Assembly (NCBI RefSeq): GCF_002591895.1
Contig: NZ_NISX01000021.1
Span: forward strand, 25,692 to 70,924
Direction of reading: 5' to 3'
From: Lacimicrobium alkaliphilum
GTDB lineage: Bacteria > Pseudomonadota > Gammaproteobacteria > Enterobacterales > Alteromonadaceae
Length of the DNA stretch: 45,233 nt
Below the pieces are notes generated by a model. It ran no database searches and had not been told where the DNA came from. It saw nothing but the letters and a program-made list of their open reading frames with translations. The stretch's first letter is position 1; each line of letters starts with the position of its first letter. A program made the translations under genes and the position numbers. Positions 1 to 9,066 of this stretch are shown here, piece after piece.

Positions 1-348
1 GTCGATAACAAAACCGGGGCGTTTTTCCTTAGTATCGAAGGGGTCAACCAGATGCACCTGCTTAATGTCGGACCAGGGGCGTATGACCGACTGGCCGTTC
101 TGCTCCATGGTGATACCTCTATCATCCACCTTAAAGGCTGGCTGGTTGTTTTCCTTCTTCAGTCGGGACCACCAGTAGATATTAATGTACAAGTATGTCC
201 CGATGAAGATTGCGATCCACCAATAAGGAAACCCTCTATAGATTCCTCCTAAAATGACTAAAAGATACAGAACATGAATCCCAACTATGTGAGCATAATG
301 TTTGCGTACCTCTATAGGAGGGCATTGAAAGTACGTTTCATTTTCCAT
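1..348 (-). CDS. Partial membrane protein with two N-terminal helices and a possible PH-like domain
   Basis: Unrecognised, and cut by the window edge. On the minus strand an ATG at 348 opens a frame that stays open for 116 codons to base 1. Residues about 18-55 are hydrophobic and aromatic and look like two closely spaced membrane helices (segments around HVLYLLVILGGIYRGF and WWIAIFIGTYLYINIYWW). After a short basic stretch, residues about 70-116 read as the start of a small beta-rich domain (FKVDDRGITMEQNGQ ... IRPWSDIKQVHLV). This two-helices-then-beta layout recalls YcxB/bacterial PH-like membrane proteins, but that assignment is my inference. The start follows the stop of the upstream 433-aa gene by 8 nt, with a GGGG ribosome site in the gap, so the two are almost certainly co-transcribed. 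A role as partner or immunity protein for that gene is possible but unproven. Confidence 0.7.
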   Translation of the reverse strand, partial: MENETYFQCPPIEVRKHYAHIVGIHVLYLLVILGGIYRGFPYWWIAIFIGTYLYINIYWWSRLKKENNQPAFKVDDRGITMEQNGQSVIRPWSDIKQVHLVDPFDTKEKRPGFVID

Positions 349-356
349 ACTACCCC

Positions 357-1658
357 CTATCGGCCCTGATTATGCTGTCTGGCACGCTGTAAAAAGGCAT
401 CCAGTTCGGCATCACTAATCGTTGGCTGAGGCTGCTGATTAAGCTGTTTCAGAAACCACTCATCCTGGGTGTAGTTAATCAGCACCTCGGTACCTTCCAC
501 CGACAGGTTACCCAGAGTATTAATGCCTATATCCCGCACACCACGGTAGCTGCTGTCGATTGTGCGGTTGACACCCTGAGGCAGCCAGTTGCTGATTGTG
601 GCCGGGAACTTATCGCTGAGACCGGCGCCAAAACGGCTGGTAATCATACCGCCCGCACCATAACCCAGAGCACCAAAAGTCGGTGCTAGTAATAATCTTT
701 CCCCATTTATCTCCCCGTTAGCTAGCTGAGATAAACCTTCACCGACAAGGGCACCGGCAGCAGCCCCTTTAGTACCACCGATATATCCACCATACCCACC
801 ACCCACAAAGCCCGTATTAAAGGCTTGCATATAGTCATTGGCGGAGGCGTGGTCATTGGTGGCCCAGGTGGCGGTGGTATTGGCCAGACCGCCTATCAGG
901 CCACCGGTCAGTACTCTAGTACCGGCCAAGCCTCCGACCGGCAACAGGGCTGTGGCCATAATATTAAAGGCGGTGCTGGTCAGTTCATCCCGCGTGGCGA
1001 AATACTGGCCCTGGGCGAACGACGCTCTTGTGGCTTCGTCATTCAAATCAACCCGAAAACCTTCAATGCTGGCATTTCTCAGCGCTGCACCCTGGTTATA
1101 GCTGTGCATGCCGCGAATGGCACCTTGCACAAAGGTGTCCTGAATCGCCATGCCTGCTTCATAGCGGTCAAACAGGTATTGGTTGCGCATGGTTACAGCC
1201 TGATCGTTGAGCTGATTGCGCTGGTTTACCGCCTGAGTGACTCTGGCGATTTCTGAAGCACTGGTGGAAGCCGGATTGATATTCAGAATTGGCGACTCGG
1301 GCAGAGTTGCTCTGCCGGCAGCGTCTGCTGTAACCGATTCTGTTATATTTCTGACCGTTTCTTCAGTGGTGAGATTCAGGGCACCGTTAAGACGCTTAGA
1401 CAGTTCCTGCTGGTGCAGATTGATGCCTACATCTGTTCGGGTTTGACCGACTAGTCGTTCCACCAAATCTCCTGTACCCGTATTTACCGATGGGACGGTG
1501 TCATTGAGGATATCACCATACTCTTTGACTCTGCTTTCGTTGGCCTGCTTTTGTGCTCTCACAACAGAGTTCCCCAACGCATTGCCAATTGCATCGTCGT
1601 ACTGATACCCGCCGGCTGGGACTGGGTGGATTTTTCTTTTTATTTCATGCGGTTGCAA
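357..1658 (-). CDS. Hypothetical 433-aa glycine-rich protein, possibly the tail of a large secreted protein
   Basis: Not recognised with confidence. The only plausible start is TTG at 1658, preceded by an AGGG ribosome site; an in-frame TAA lies seven codons upstream. The N-terminus (GGYQYDDAIGNALGNSVV) has a GNALGNS block that, from memory, resembles segments in large polymorphic-toxin or haemagglutinin-type exoproteins. The middle (about 40-230) is Asn/Gln/Ala/Thr-rich and probably helical. Residues about 235-310 hold a hydrophobic stretch (MATALLPVGGLAGTRVLTGG) and a glycine-zipper segment (GFVGGGYGGYIGGTKGAAAG), typical of membrane-inserting or flexible regions. There is no signal peptide. 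The C-terminus (about 330-433) shows no motif I can name. A membrane-protein gene follows 8 nt downstream. It could be an effector with a partner, or a 5'-truncated remnant of a longer gene. Confidence 0.7.
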   Translation of the reverse strand: MQPHEIKRKIHPVPAGGYQYDDAIGNALGNSVVRAQKQANESRVKEYGDILNDTVPSVNTGTGDLVERLVGQTRTDVGINLHQQELSKRLNGALNLTTEETVRNITESVTADAAGRATLPESPILNINPASTSASEIARVTQAVNQRNQLNDQAVTMRNQYLFDRYEAGMAIQDTFVQGAIRGMHSYNQGAALRNASIEGFRVDLNDEATRASFAQGQYFATRDELTSTAFNIMATALLPVGGLAGTRVLTGGLIGGLANTTATWATNDHASANDYMQAFNTGFVGGGYGGYIGGTKGAAAGALVGEGLSQLANGEINGERLLLAPTFGALGYGAGGMITSRFGAGLSDKFPATISNWLPQGVNRTIDSSYRGVRDIGINTLGNLSVEGTEVLINYTQDEWFLKQLNQQPQPTISDAELDAFLQRARQHNQGR

Positions 1659-1727
1659 CTGAAAACCCTGTTTTTGTTAAAGGCGGGATTAGCACCATCA
1701 TAACCCTAAAGCCGCAATATTTAACAC

Positions 1728-2642
1728 TCAGGGCAATGGAATATATTCCTTATCATCGCCGGGCACCGGGGTAAAACGCTGTTCTTTCCAGTCGGCCATA
1801 GCCTGTTCGACCCGCTCTTTGCGACTGGAAATAAAGTTCCAGTGCATATAGCGCTCTCCCAATGGCTCACCACCAATCACAGCAATACGGCTTTTCTTAT
1901 CGGCGTGGATGGTCACACTGGTATCGGCTTTAAGCTGTGCCAAAGCATGCTCCTGCACTGTGGTGTGCTGAATGCGCACCTGGCCCTCGGCCACATACAG
2001 TGCCGATTCCTGTGCTTCCGGCAGGATCAGGCTCTGCCCCTGCTCTAAAAAGGCTTCCAGGTACAGGGTATTGCAGAAGGTTTTTACCGGGGAAGTCAGG
2101 CCCCATGCGCTGCCCATCATCACCCTGACCGGCACTTCCCGGATCTCGGCTGATGGAATATCCTCAATCGGATAGTGGTAAAAAGCCGGCGCAGTCTCTT
2201 CCTCTTCTTCAGGTAAGGCATGCCAAAGCTGCAGTCCATGTAGTCTGTGTTGCTGCTCTCTGACCTGCGGTCGCTCGCGCTCTGAATGCACAATACCAGA
2301 GCCCGCCACCATCAGATTGATGTCGCCGGGTTTGATCGCCTGGGTATTGCCTAACGAATCACGATGCAGGATCTCGCCCTCGAACAGATATGTGACGGTG
2401 GCCAGATTAATATGCGGATGGGGGCGCACATCCAGCCCTTTACCCGGTTCAAATTCCGCCGGCCCCATATGATCGAAGAACACCCAGGGCCCGACACTGC
2501 GCAGCTGTGCTACCGGCAAGCAACGGTGCACATTGAAACCTCCGATATCCTTCTCTTTGCCCTGAATAATCTGCTCTACGCCCTGACAGGGTGACTTCTG
2601 TGTTTTACAGTCGATGTCTTTCTGTGCCAATAAATCACTCAT
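1728..2642 (-). CDS. Pirin family protein (bicupin)
   Basis: A 304-aa protein of the pirin family, non-haem iron bicupins that include quercetin dioxygenases and redox-sensing regulators. The N-terminal cupin has the family's metal-binding residues: H75 and H77 in RPHPHINLATVTY, and H119 and E121 in SGIVHSERE. The segment GPWVFFDHMGPAEF at 51-64 is also characteristic. The second cupin is at about 190-280 and, as usual, lacks the metal ligands. Length is normal apart from a short polar N-terminal extension. ATG at 2642 has an AAGG ribosome site 8 nt upstream. It is divergent from the receiver/TPR gene at 2787 and ends about 70 nt before the 433-aa gene on the same strand. The physiological substrate cannot be told from sequence. 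Confidence 0.93.
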   Translation of the reverse strand: MSDLLAQKDIDCKTQKSPCQGVEQIIQGKEKDIGGFNVHRCLPVAQLRSVGPWVFFDHMGPAEFEPGKGLDVRPHPHINLATVTYLFEGEILHRDSLGNTQAIKPGDINLMVAGSGIVHSERERPQVREQQHRLHGLQLWHALPEEEEETAPAFYHYPIEDIPSAEIREVPVRVMMGSAWGLTSPVKTFCNTLYLEAFLEQGQSLILPEAQESALYVAEGQVRIQHTTVQEHALAQLKADTSVTIHADKKSRIAVIGGEPLGERYMHWNFISSRKERVEQAMADWKEQRFTPVPGDDKEYIPLP

Positions 2643-2786
2643 AGGTTTGCCTTATGCTGTTTGATTTGCCATATCTATGGTCGCGGATCACCAAGTGTGT
2701 CATTCCAGCTTAGCAAAACAAATATCCATTATCTGATTGCCTGGTGGCTGATAAGCTTGTATCAACTCAAATCGTTTTCAATAGCA

Positions 2787-4358
2787 ATGGCATCTATCAA
2801 AATTACACAGCTCAATGTTCTGCTGGTAGAACACCATAAACCCAGCAAAGACGAGCTGAAAAAGCAATTGATTGCACTGGGCGTCGAACAGGTCTTTAGC
2901 GTGAGTAACGGTTCAGATTTACTCGCTCAGGTTAACGATCTGCGGGCGGATCTGATTATTTTTGGTTTTGATCTTGGTGATGCATTGCGGGGAACTGATT
3001 TACTGCGTTATATGATCCGAAGTCGCCTTCTGCCCACCTGGATCCCGGTGGCCTTTATCACCGAAAAACCGGAACAGGTACTGGCCGACCTCCCTTTTCG
3101 TATTCTGCCGACCCCGGTGTTGGAAAAGCCGGTGGCAAATCAAAAGCTGCACACTTTGTTAAAGCAAAGCTTGCTGTTAATCAACACCACCCGACCGTTA
3201 CTCAAAGGAGCATATGGTGAGCAATGCCTGTTACCGGGCAGCGCGATACTGGAAACCTCTGTCGAAGCCTTACCCGCAGCGTTACAGGATGTAATACTGA
3301 CCCTGAAAATTATGAACCTGATGCACAATAATCAGGCAGAAAAAGCCCGCACGCTTGCACTGCAAATCAACAGTGAACAACGGCGTTTTGAATGGTTGCT
3401 GAATCTGGTATATGCCCTGGGTGATACTGACCAGTTGTTGAAATTGCAGCAACAGCTTCAACAGGCCAGTCTTCTGCCCCGTAAGCGTGTGTTGTATCAG
3501 ATGCGACTCTTGCAACAACGCCAGCAATACAAGGGCATGCTGGCATTATGTGACTCTATGGATGACAACAGACATAGCCCCCATGAAATCAGCCTTAAAG
3601 CCGTCTTGTTGTATAAAGTACAGGGGTATACTGCGGCGGATACGTATCTGGATAGTAAATCGCCGAGCCGGCAAGATCCTTACGCCAGTAACGTATTAAT
3701 TCTCTGGCGCATTACTCTGGCTTTATTGCAATCGCTGAATCACCCTGAAGTCAGCGCACTGAAATCTGGCCTGCTGCACTTTTCGGAGCAATTACAATGG
3801 CACAAGGGCGCCGTTGATTTTACCCGGTTTGCTGATTTCACTCAGTTGGCCCTCAAAGCCATGGACAACAAACCGGAGGTAAAAGATGCCCTGACTCACT
3901 TACAGCAAAATTCCCGGGAATTTGATGTATTTCAGAGTTTACTGCTGGCTTATCTGGCCATAAAAATGGCACACCCATCGGCCAGTCTCTGGCTGTTTAG
4001 CGCGGACAATAAACTGGCGCAAATGTACGTGTCTGCTGAACGGCTCTCTGCGGGTACCGCGCATAGTTTGCTGTTTGAGCATATCTATCCTCAACAGGCA
4101 GCCAAAAGCGCTGTATACAACCACTGGGGGCGGAAATATGTAGAGCTTAAGCAGCATTACAGAGCGCTGAATATGTTTTATAAGGCCTGGCGATGCAGTC
4201 CGGATACGCCCAGATACCCCTTAAATCTGCTGCACAGTATGCAGGGGCTGGAGCTGAACCAGTTCTGGGATTGTGACAAACCACTATTACTGCAACATAT
4301 TCGCTCACTGCCTCTGACGGATAAAGAGCGTATCAGCCTCAACAAATTATCTGTCTGA
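2787..4358 (+). CDS. Receiver-like domain fused to TPR-type helical repeats
   Basis: A 523-aa protein with an N-terminal response-regulator fold (about residues 5-125) and a long alpha-helical region with TPR-like repeats. I chose ATG 2787 because the receiver strand begins directly after it (ITQLNVLLVE). The open frame extends back to a TTG at 2661, but that stretch has no domain character. The receiver is atypical. The first acidic site reads VEH, the position of the phosphorylated Asp is Gly in DLIIFGFDL, while the conserved Thr (FITEKP) and Lys (VLEKPV) sites are kept. It may bind partners without phosphorylation, or use the nearby Asp. The C-terminal part (NHWGRKYVELKQHYRALNMF) is a clear TPR motif. 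It is divergent from the pirin gene. A role in motility or stress signalling would be speculation. Confidence 0.82.
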   Translation: MASIKITQLNVLLVEHHKPSKDELKKQLIALGVEQVFSVSNGSDLLAQVNDLRADLIIFGFDLGDALRGTDLLRYMIRSRLLPTWIPVAFITEKPEQVLADLPFRILPTPVLEKPVANQKLHTLLKQSLLLINTTRPLLKGAYGEQCLLPGSAILETSVEALPAALQDVILTLKIMNLMHNNQAEKARTLALQINSEQRRFEWLLNLVYALGDTDQLLKLQQQLQQASLLPRKRVLYQMRLLQQRQQYKGMLALCDSMDDNRHSPHEISLKAVLLYKVQGYTAADTYLDSKSPSRQDPYASNVLILWRITLALLQSLNHPEVSALKSGLLHFSEQLQWHKGAVDFTRFADFTQLALKAMDNKPEVKDALTHLQQNSREFDVFQSLLLAYLAIKMAHPSASLWLFSADNKLAQMYVSAERLSAGTAHSLLFEHIYPQQAAKSAVYNHWGRKYVELKQHYRALNMFYKAWRCSPDTPRYPLNLLHSMQGLELNQFWDCDKPLLLQHIRSLPLTDKERISLNKLSV

Positions 4359-4457
4359 CGAGCGTAGCGCTGTATCAGCTGAACTATACTCAGGCAGAGG
4401 GCGTAAAACGTAACGCTCGCCTGGCACAATTGGCAACTTCAAATACAGGTGGTAATG

Positions 4458-5972
4458 ATGCAAGCCAAACGCATATCCAAAGCACTTTCTGACGGCCCGG
4501 ACTGGAACTTTTCTCTGCTGGATGAGTATCTGGCGGAGATTACCCGTGTGGCGGAATTCTACCGGCTGGATACTTACCCGAATCAGATAGAAGTGATTAC
4601 TGCCGAACAAATGATGGATGCCTACGCCAGTATCGGTATGCCGATCAATTATACACACTGGTCTTATGGCAAAAAGTTTATCCAGACTGAGCAGGGCTAT
4701 AAACGCGGGCAAATGGGGCTGGCCTATGAAATTGTGATCAACTCCGACCCATGCATTGCCTACCTTATGGAAGAAAACACCATCACTATGCAGGCTCTGG
4801 TAATGGCACATGCGAGCTTCGGACATAATTCCTTTTTTAAGAGCAATTACCTGTTCCAGACCTGGACCGACGCAAGTTCGATCATTGATTATCTGGTATT
4901 TGCTAAAAACTACATTGCCCGGTGTGAAGAAAAACAGGGGATCAGTGAGGTGGAAACCTTTCTGGATTCGTGCCATGCGCTGGCCAATTTCGGGGTAGAT
5001 CGCTATAAACGGCCGCAAAAACTCTCGCTGCGAGAAGAAAAAGCGCGCCAGAAGAGCCGCGAACACTACCTGCAATCACAGGTTAACGAGCTATGGCGAA
5101 CCCTGCCAGAGAAAAAAGCGCTGGAGAACGATGAAAAACGGCAGCGTTTTCCTCAGGAACCGCAAGAGAACCTGCTCTATTTTATCGAGAAAAATGCGCC
5201 ACTGCTGGAACCCTGGCAGCGCGAACTGGTGCGTATCGTGCGCAAAATAGCGCAGTATTTTTACCCTCAGAAACAAACTCAGGTGATGAATGAAGGCTGG
5301 GCCTGCTTCTGGCACTACCATATTCTTAACCACTTGTATGATGAGGGGAAAGTAACAGACCGGTTTATGCTGGAGTTTCTGCACAACCACACCAATGTGG
5401 TGGCACAACCAGATTATAACAGCCCTTATTATTCCGGGATAAACCCCTATGCGCTGGGTTTTAACATGTTTATGGATATTAAGCGTATCTGCGAAACCCC
5501 GACTGCCGAAGACAAGCGCTGGTTTCCGGACATAGCGGGTTCAGACTGGCAAACCACCCTTGACTTTGCCATGCGTAACTTCAAGGATGAGAGTTTTGTC
5601 AGTCAGTTTCTGTCTCCCAAGCTGATGCGGGATTTCCGTCTTTTCGCTATTCATGATGATGATCAGGACAGCCATCTGGAAGTCACTGCCATTCACAATG
5701 AAGGTGGCTATCAGGCACTCAGGGAAAAACTTTCTGCGCAGTATAACCTGAGCAATATTGAACCTAACATCCAGATCTACAATGTGGATGTTCGCGGCGA
5801 TCGTTCACTGACACTGCGCTATGTCCCCCACAACCGGATTCCCCTGGCTAAGAGTAGCGAAGATGTGCTTAAACACCTGTATCGGCTCTGGGGCTTCGAC
5901 GTCAGACTGGAAATGCAGGACCACTACGGTAACGTCGAAATGATTTGCCGGTGCCCGGAAACCACAACCTGA
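4458..5972 (+). CDS. SpoVR family protein (YcgB-like)
   Basis: A 504-aa member of the SpoVR/YcgB family. Recognisable segments are WNFSLLDEYLAEITRVAEF, the HASFGHNSFFK block with its conserved histidines, and MNEGWACFWHYHILN around residue 280. Length matches the enterobacterial homologues (about 510). GTG 4449 and ATGs at 4455 and 4458 are all in frame; AGG at 4447-4449 is best spaced for ATG 4458. In Escherichia coli and many relatives ycgB is linked in function to yeaG/yeaH (a PrkA-type kinase and a von Willebrand-like protein) in stationary-phase adaptation; neither partner is in this window. It converges with the Lon-like gene with only 24 nt between stops. Biochemical activity of the family is not known to me. 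Confidence 0.95.
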   Translation: MQAKRISKALSDGPDWNFSLLDEYLAEITRVAEFYRLDTYPNQIEVITAEQMMDAYASIGMPINYTHWSYGKKFIQTEQGYKRGQMGLAYEIVINSDPCIAYLMEENTITMQALVMAHASFGHNSFFKSNYLFQTWTDASSIIDYLVFAKNYIARCEEKQGISEVETFLDSCHALANFGVDRYKRPQKLSLREEKARQKSREHYLQSQVNELWRTLPEKKALENDEKRQRFPQEPQENLLYFIEKNAPLLEPWQRELVRIVRKIAQYFYPQKQTQVMNEGWACFWHYHILNHLYDEGKVTDRFMLEFLHNHTNVVAQPDYNSPYYSGINPYALGFNMFMDIKRICETPTAEDKRWFPDIAGSDWQTTLDFAMRNFKDESFVSQFLSPKLMRDFRLFAIHDDDQDSHLEVTAIHNEGGYQALREKLSAQYNLSNIEPNIQIYNVDVRGDRSLTLRYVPHNRIPLAKSSEDVLKHLYRLWGFDVRLEMQDHYGNVEMICRCPETTT

Positions 5973-5996
5973 TTGTCACCTGGAAGAAATAGCGGG

Positions 5997-8411
5997 TTAA
6001 TCCTGATCAGAGCCATTAACAATATGCGCTATTTGTTGCAGGCGATTAACCGCCAGGCTGTTGATGGTGCCTTTGGGGTAACGGCCACGGCTGGACAGAA
6101 CACCTACATCACGGTTCATTAATACCGCAAGCGCCTGATCGACAGTTTCCACTGCGTAAATATGAAAACGCCCCTGCTTCACTGACTGAATCACTTCTTT
6201 TTCAAGCATCAGGTTAACCTGATTAGATTTGGGGATGACTACCCCCTGATTTCCGGTCAGGCCACGATGGGCGCAGAGCTTGTAAAAGCCCTCAATTTTT
6301 TCGTTCACACCGCCCACACTCTGCACCTGACCATACTGGTTAATAGAGCCGGTTACCGCCAGCTCCTGTTTGACCGGTGTCAGGGTCAGTGCTGAAATCA
6401 GGGCGACCAGCTCAGCCAGTGAAGCACTGTCACCATCTATCTGGCCGTAAGATTGTTCAATAGCAATATTGGCAGATAACGTTAGTGGGAACCACTGCGC
6501 ATATTTGTGTCCCAGATAACCGGTGAGCAACATCACCCCTTTGGAATGAATTGGTCTGCCCAGCTCAACTTCCCGTTCGATATCCACCACCCCATTGGCG
6601 CCTGCATATACCGTAGAGCTGATACGAGCCGGGGTACCAAACAGACTGTCACCGATTTCCAGCACAGTGAGGCCATTGACCTTGCCTATCGCCTCCCCTT
6701 CAGTCTCAATCAGGATCTGTCCCTCTTTGATGTCATCCAGTAAGGCCTGGCTGATGCGGCCACTGCGCCGGGTCTTGGCTTCCAACGCCGTTTCAATGTG
6801 GCTTACATCCAGCGCAAGGGTTTGCTCCTGTGAACAAAAGTAACGGGCCTCATGCAGCAGTTCAATCACGTCGGCAAAACGAGCCGACAAACGATGCTGG
6901 TGCTCCGCAAGGCGCAGGCTGAACTCCACCAGTCGATACATGGCCCTCACAGAGATACTCTCCAGCCCCATGTCTTTAATCTGACTGCGCACACGGCCAA
7001 CAAAATCGAACAGAGTGACTTTGTCGAGGGGAATTTCATAATCAAAATCCACCAGAACCCGAAACAATTCATCAAACTCGTCTTCATAGTCCTGCAGGTT
7101 GTAATACAGCTCACGTGACCCCATCAGCACAACTTTCACTTTAACGGGGATACTCTGTGGTGTCAGCGTCATCGAGTTGACCATGCCGATGTCATGCTGA
7201 TTGGGATCCATCTTCAGTTCACCATGCATCAGTGCCAGCTTCAGCGCCTCCCATACATAAGGTTGCTGAATCATTTTATCCGCATCCAGCAGCAAATATC
7301 CGCCATTAGCCTTGTGCAGGGCACCGGGACGAATCATCCGGTAATTGGTGAATACCGAACCCTGTACATTAGTGTATTCCACCCGCCCGAACAGGTTCTG
7401 ATAGGTTGGATTAGGCTCATAAACCACAGGAGCGCCATCATTAATGTCGTGGCTAACCAGAATATTGGGCAGATACTGCTCTTCCAGCACCGAGCGCTTA
7501 TCGTATTCGTCCTGTTTTTCTTCCTTGTTTTCCTCGGCCAGGATCTCCACCACAGTCTCGACCAGATGGGGCTTAAGCTGGCGTAATGATTTAAGGATAC
7601 CGAGATCGCCGGCATATTTATGTTCAAGTTCCTTGAGTACCGGTTTTATACCCAGCTCCGCTGTCTCTTTTTTCAGCTTGCGCTGCATTTCTGATGACTC
7701 ACGTTTCCACTGCGGCAGTTCAAGTAACTGCTCACTAAGGCGATCTTCAAGTTGATTAATCAGATCATAGAAATGCTGGCGTTGTGGTTCTGACAGCTTA
7801 GCGAACTCTTCATCGTTGACCGGTTTCCCTTTGACTATCGGGGCAAAACTGATGGTACCGTTTTCCTCATACAAGGCCACATCCTGACTTTGTGCAAACT
7901 GCTCAACGTCTTCGATAGCCTTTTCATAACGCTTATCGAACTGCCGTTTAATATTGGCTTTCTTGCGCTGATAACCGGGATTATCAAAAGCCGCAGGAAA
8001 GGTATCCAGCAACTCGTCAATCAGCCCATTCATATCCTTTAGCAGCTTACGGCTATCACCGGCAGGCAAATGCAGAGCATAAGGCTCACGCTCATCTTCA
8101 AAGTTATTGATATAGCACCAGTCATCCGGGCTGGGCATGTTACTCACATGACTGGCAATATGCTCATGCACCAGCGTAAAGCGTCCGGTCGCCGCCTCTC
8201 CCATGACATAAAGGTTGTAGCCCCGGGCATCAATCCCCAATCCAAACTTTAAGGCTTCCCGGGCCCTGTTCTGGCCGATGAATGTGGAATTCAGCGCCCG
8301 ATCATCCTTCATGGCCAGATTGATTCGCTGGCGACTTGGCTTGGCAGTTAATTGTTGATGGGTCAGTTCTGTTGCGTGTGGCATTAAATAGGCTAATACT
8401 GAATCTTTCAT
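5997..8411 (-). CDS. Lon-like ATP-dependent protease family protein (YcbZ/LonB-type)
   Basis: An 804-aa protein with an N-terminal AAA region and a C-terminal Lon-type peptidase domain. The peptidase has the Ser-Lys dyad: S662 in GQIDGDSASLAEL and K705 in GGVNEKIEGF, 43 residues apart as in Lon. The Walker A-like loop is GEAATGRFTLV (about 72-82), with Arg in place of the usual Lys; ATP use is therefore uncertain. A charged coiled-coil-like insert lies at about 140-300. There is no Lon substrate-binding N-domain, so this is not classical Lon. Homologues are usually annotated as Lon protease family or AAA_32/Lon_C proteins. Start is ATG 8411 with no strong ribosome site. It is divergent from the SRPBCC gene, 110 nt away. 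Probably cytosolic; substrates unknown. Confidence 0.92.
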   Translation of the reverse strand: MKDSVLAYLMPHATELTHQQLTAKPSRQRINLAMKDDRALNSTFIGQNRAREALKFGLGIDARGYNLYVMGEAATGRFTLVHEHIASHVSNMPSPDDWCYINNFEDEREPYALHLPAGDSRKLLKDMNGLIDELLDTFPAAFDNPGYQRKKANIKRQFDKRYEKAIEDVEQFAQSQDVALYEENGTISFAPIVKGKPVNDEEFAKLSEPQRQHFYDLINQLEDRLSEQLLELPQWKRESSEMQRKLKKETAELGIKPVLKELEHKYAGDLGILKSLRQLKPHLVETVVEILAEENKEEKQDEYDKRSVLEEQYLPNILVSHDINDGAPVVYEPNPTYQNLFGRVEYTNVQGSVFTNYRMIRPGALHKANGGYLLLDADKMIQQPYVWEALKLALMHGELKMDPNQHDIGMVNSMTLTPQSIPVKVKVVLMGSRELYYNLQDYEDEFDELFRVLVDFDYEIPLDKVTLFDFVGRVRSQIKDMGLESISVRAMYRLVEFSLRLAEHQHRLSARFADVIELLHEARYFCSQEQTLALDVSHIETALEAKTRRSGRISQALLDDIKEGQILIETEGEAIGKVNGLTVLEIGDSLFGTPARISSTVYAGANGVVDIEREVELGRPIHSKGVMLLTGYLGHKYAQWFPLTLSANIAIEQSYGQIDGDSASLAELVALISALTLTPVKQELAVTGSINQYGQVQSVGGVNEKIEGFYKLCAHRGLTGNQGVVIPKSNQVNLMLEKEVIQSVKQGRFHIYAVETVDQALAVLMNRDVGVLSSRGRYPKGTINSLAVNRLQQIAHIVNGSDQD

Positions 8412-8521
8412 TCAAGTGAAACCCGATTCGGCGGGCCTGTCAAACGCCTTGATACAAAACCTTGGTTAAAGACGTTTTTTCGGCTATTAAATAATCAGCG
8501 ACAACATTCAGGAACCACATC

Positions 8522-9055
8522 ATGAACGCATTATCAGCTGGCCTGGTCCCGGCAATGGTCATCAGTTTATCCGCCCATGCTGAGGTCAAAGGAATTGGCG
8601 AGTACGGTTTTATTATCGAGAACCGTGTTCAGGTAGCCACGTCTCCTGAGGTCAGTTGGAGTGCGCTGGTCAACGATGTGGGGAAATGGTGGCCAGGGGA
8701 TCACAGCTGGTTTGGTAAAGCGGAGAACTTTAGTATTGCAGCCAGCGCCGGGGGCTGCTTCTGCGAAATTTCCGGTGAGAATCAGGTTCAGCATATGCAA
8801 GTTGAAGTGGTGCAGCCTCCGGGCCTGCTCCGCATGACCGGAGGCCTGGGACCACTGCAATCAATGGGGTTATATGGCGCGCTGGACTGGAAACTGAGTG
8901 GAACAGATACCGGCACTGAAATCGTGCTGACCTACAAGGTCCATGGTTTCAACCCCGAAGGGTTTAAAGAGCTGGCTCCCATTGTCGATCATGTTCAGGG
9001 GCTGCAACTGGGTGGTTTAAAAGACTATCTGAGTGCCGACGGACCGACAAAATAG
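8522..9055 (+). CDS. Exported SRPBCC-fold (START-like) protein
   Basis: A 177-aa protein with a short hydrophobic N-terminus ending ISLSAHA, which looks like a Sec signal peptide cleaved near residue 20. The rest reads as an SRPBCC/polyketide-cyclase-like fold: the first strand (FIIENRVQVA), a Trp-rich helix and loop (VSWSALVNDVGKWWPGDHSW), central strands (QVEVVQPPGLLRMTGG), a strand with TEIVLTYKVHG, and a long C-terminal helix. These folds bind hydrophobic ligands. ATG 8522 has AGGA 8 nt upstream. Most family members are cytosolic, so an exported one is slightly unusual. Ligand unknown. Confidence in the fold is good; function is open. Confidence 0.85.
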   Translation: MNALSAGLVPAMVISLSAHAEVKGIGEYGFIIENRVQVATSPEVSWSALVNDVGKWWPGDHSWFGKAENFSIAASAGGCFCEISGENQVQHMQVEVVQPPGLLRMTGGLGPLQSMGLYGALDWKLSGTDTGTEIVLTYKVHGFNPEGFKELAPIVDHVQGLQLGGLKDYLSADGPTK

Positions 9056-9066
9056 CAGACATCGCC

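Noticed and set aside
52-252. Open frame of 66 codons on the plus strand
   Set aside because: It lies opposite the partial membrane-protein gene (1-348 minus), which has a ribosome site, operon context and membrane-helix pattern; the plus frame has none.
825-1256. Glycine-rich plus-strand frame of 143 codons
   Set aside because: Antisense shadow of the glycine-rich 433-aa gene; no ribosome site and no domain.
2661-2786. Upstream extension of the receiver/TPR protein from TTG 2661
   Set aside because: The 42 extra residues have no domain similarity and the receiver fold starts right after ATG 2787.
4347-5075. 242-codon minus-strand frame
   Set aside because: Antisense to the clearly recognised SpoVR-family gene.
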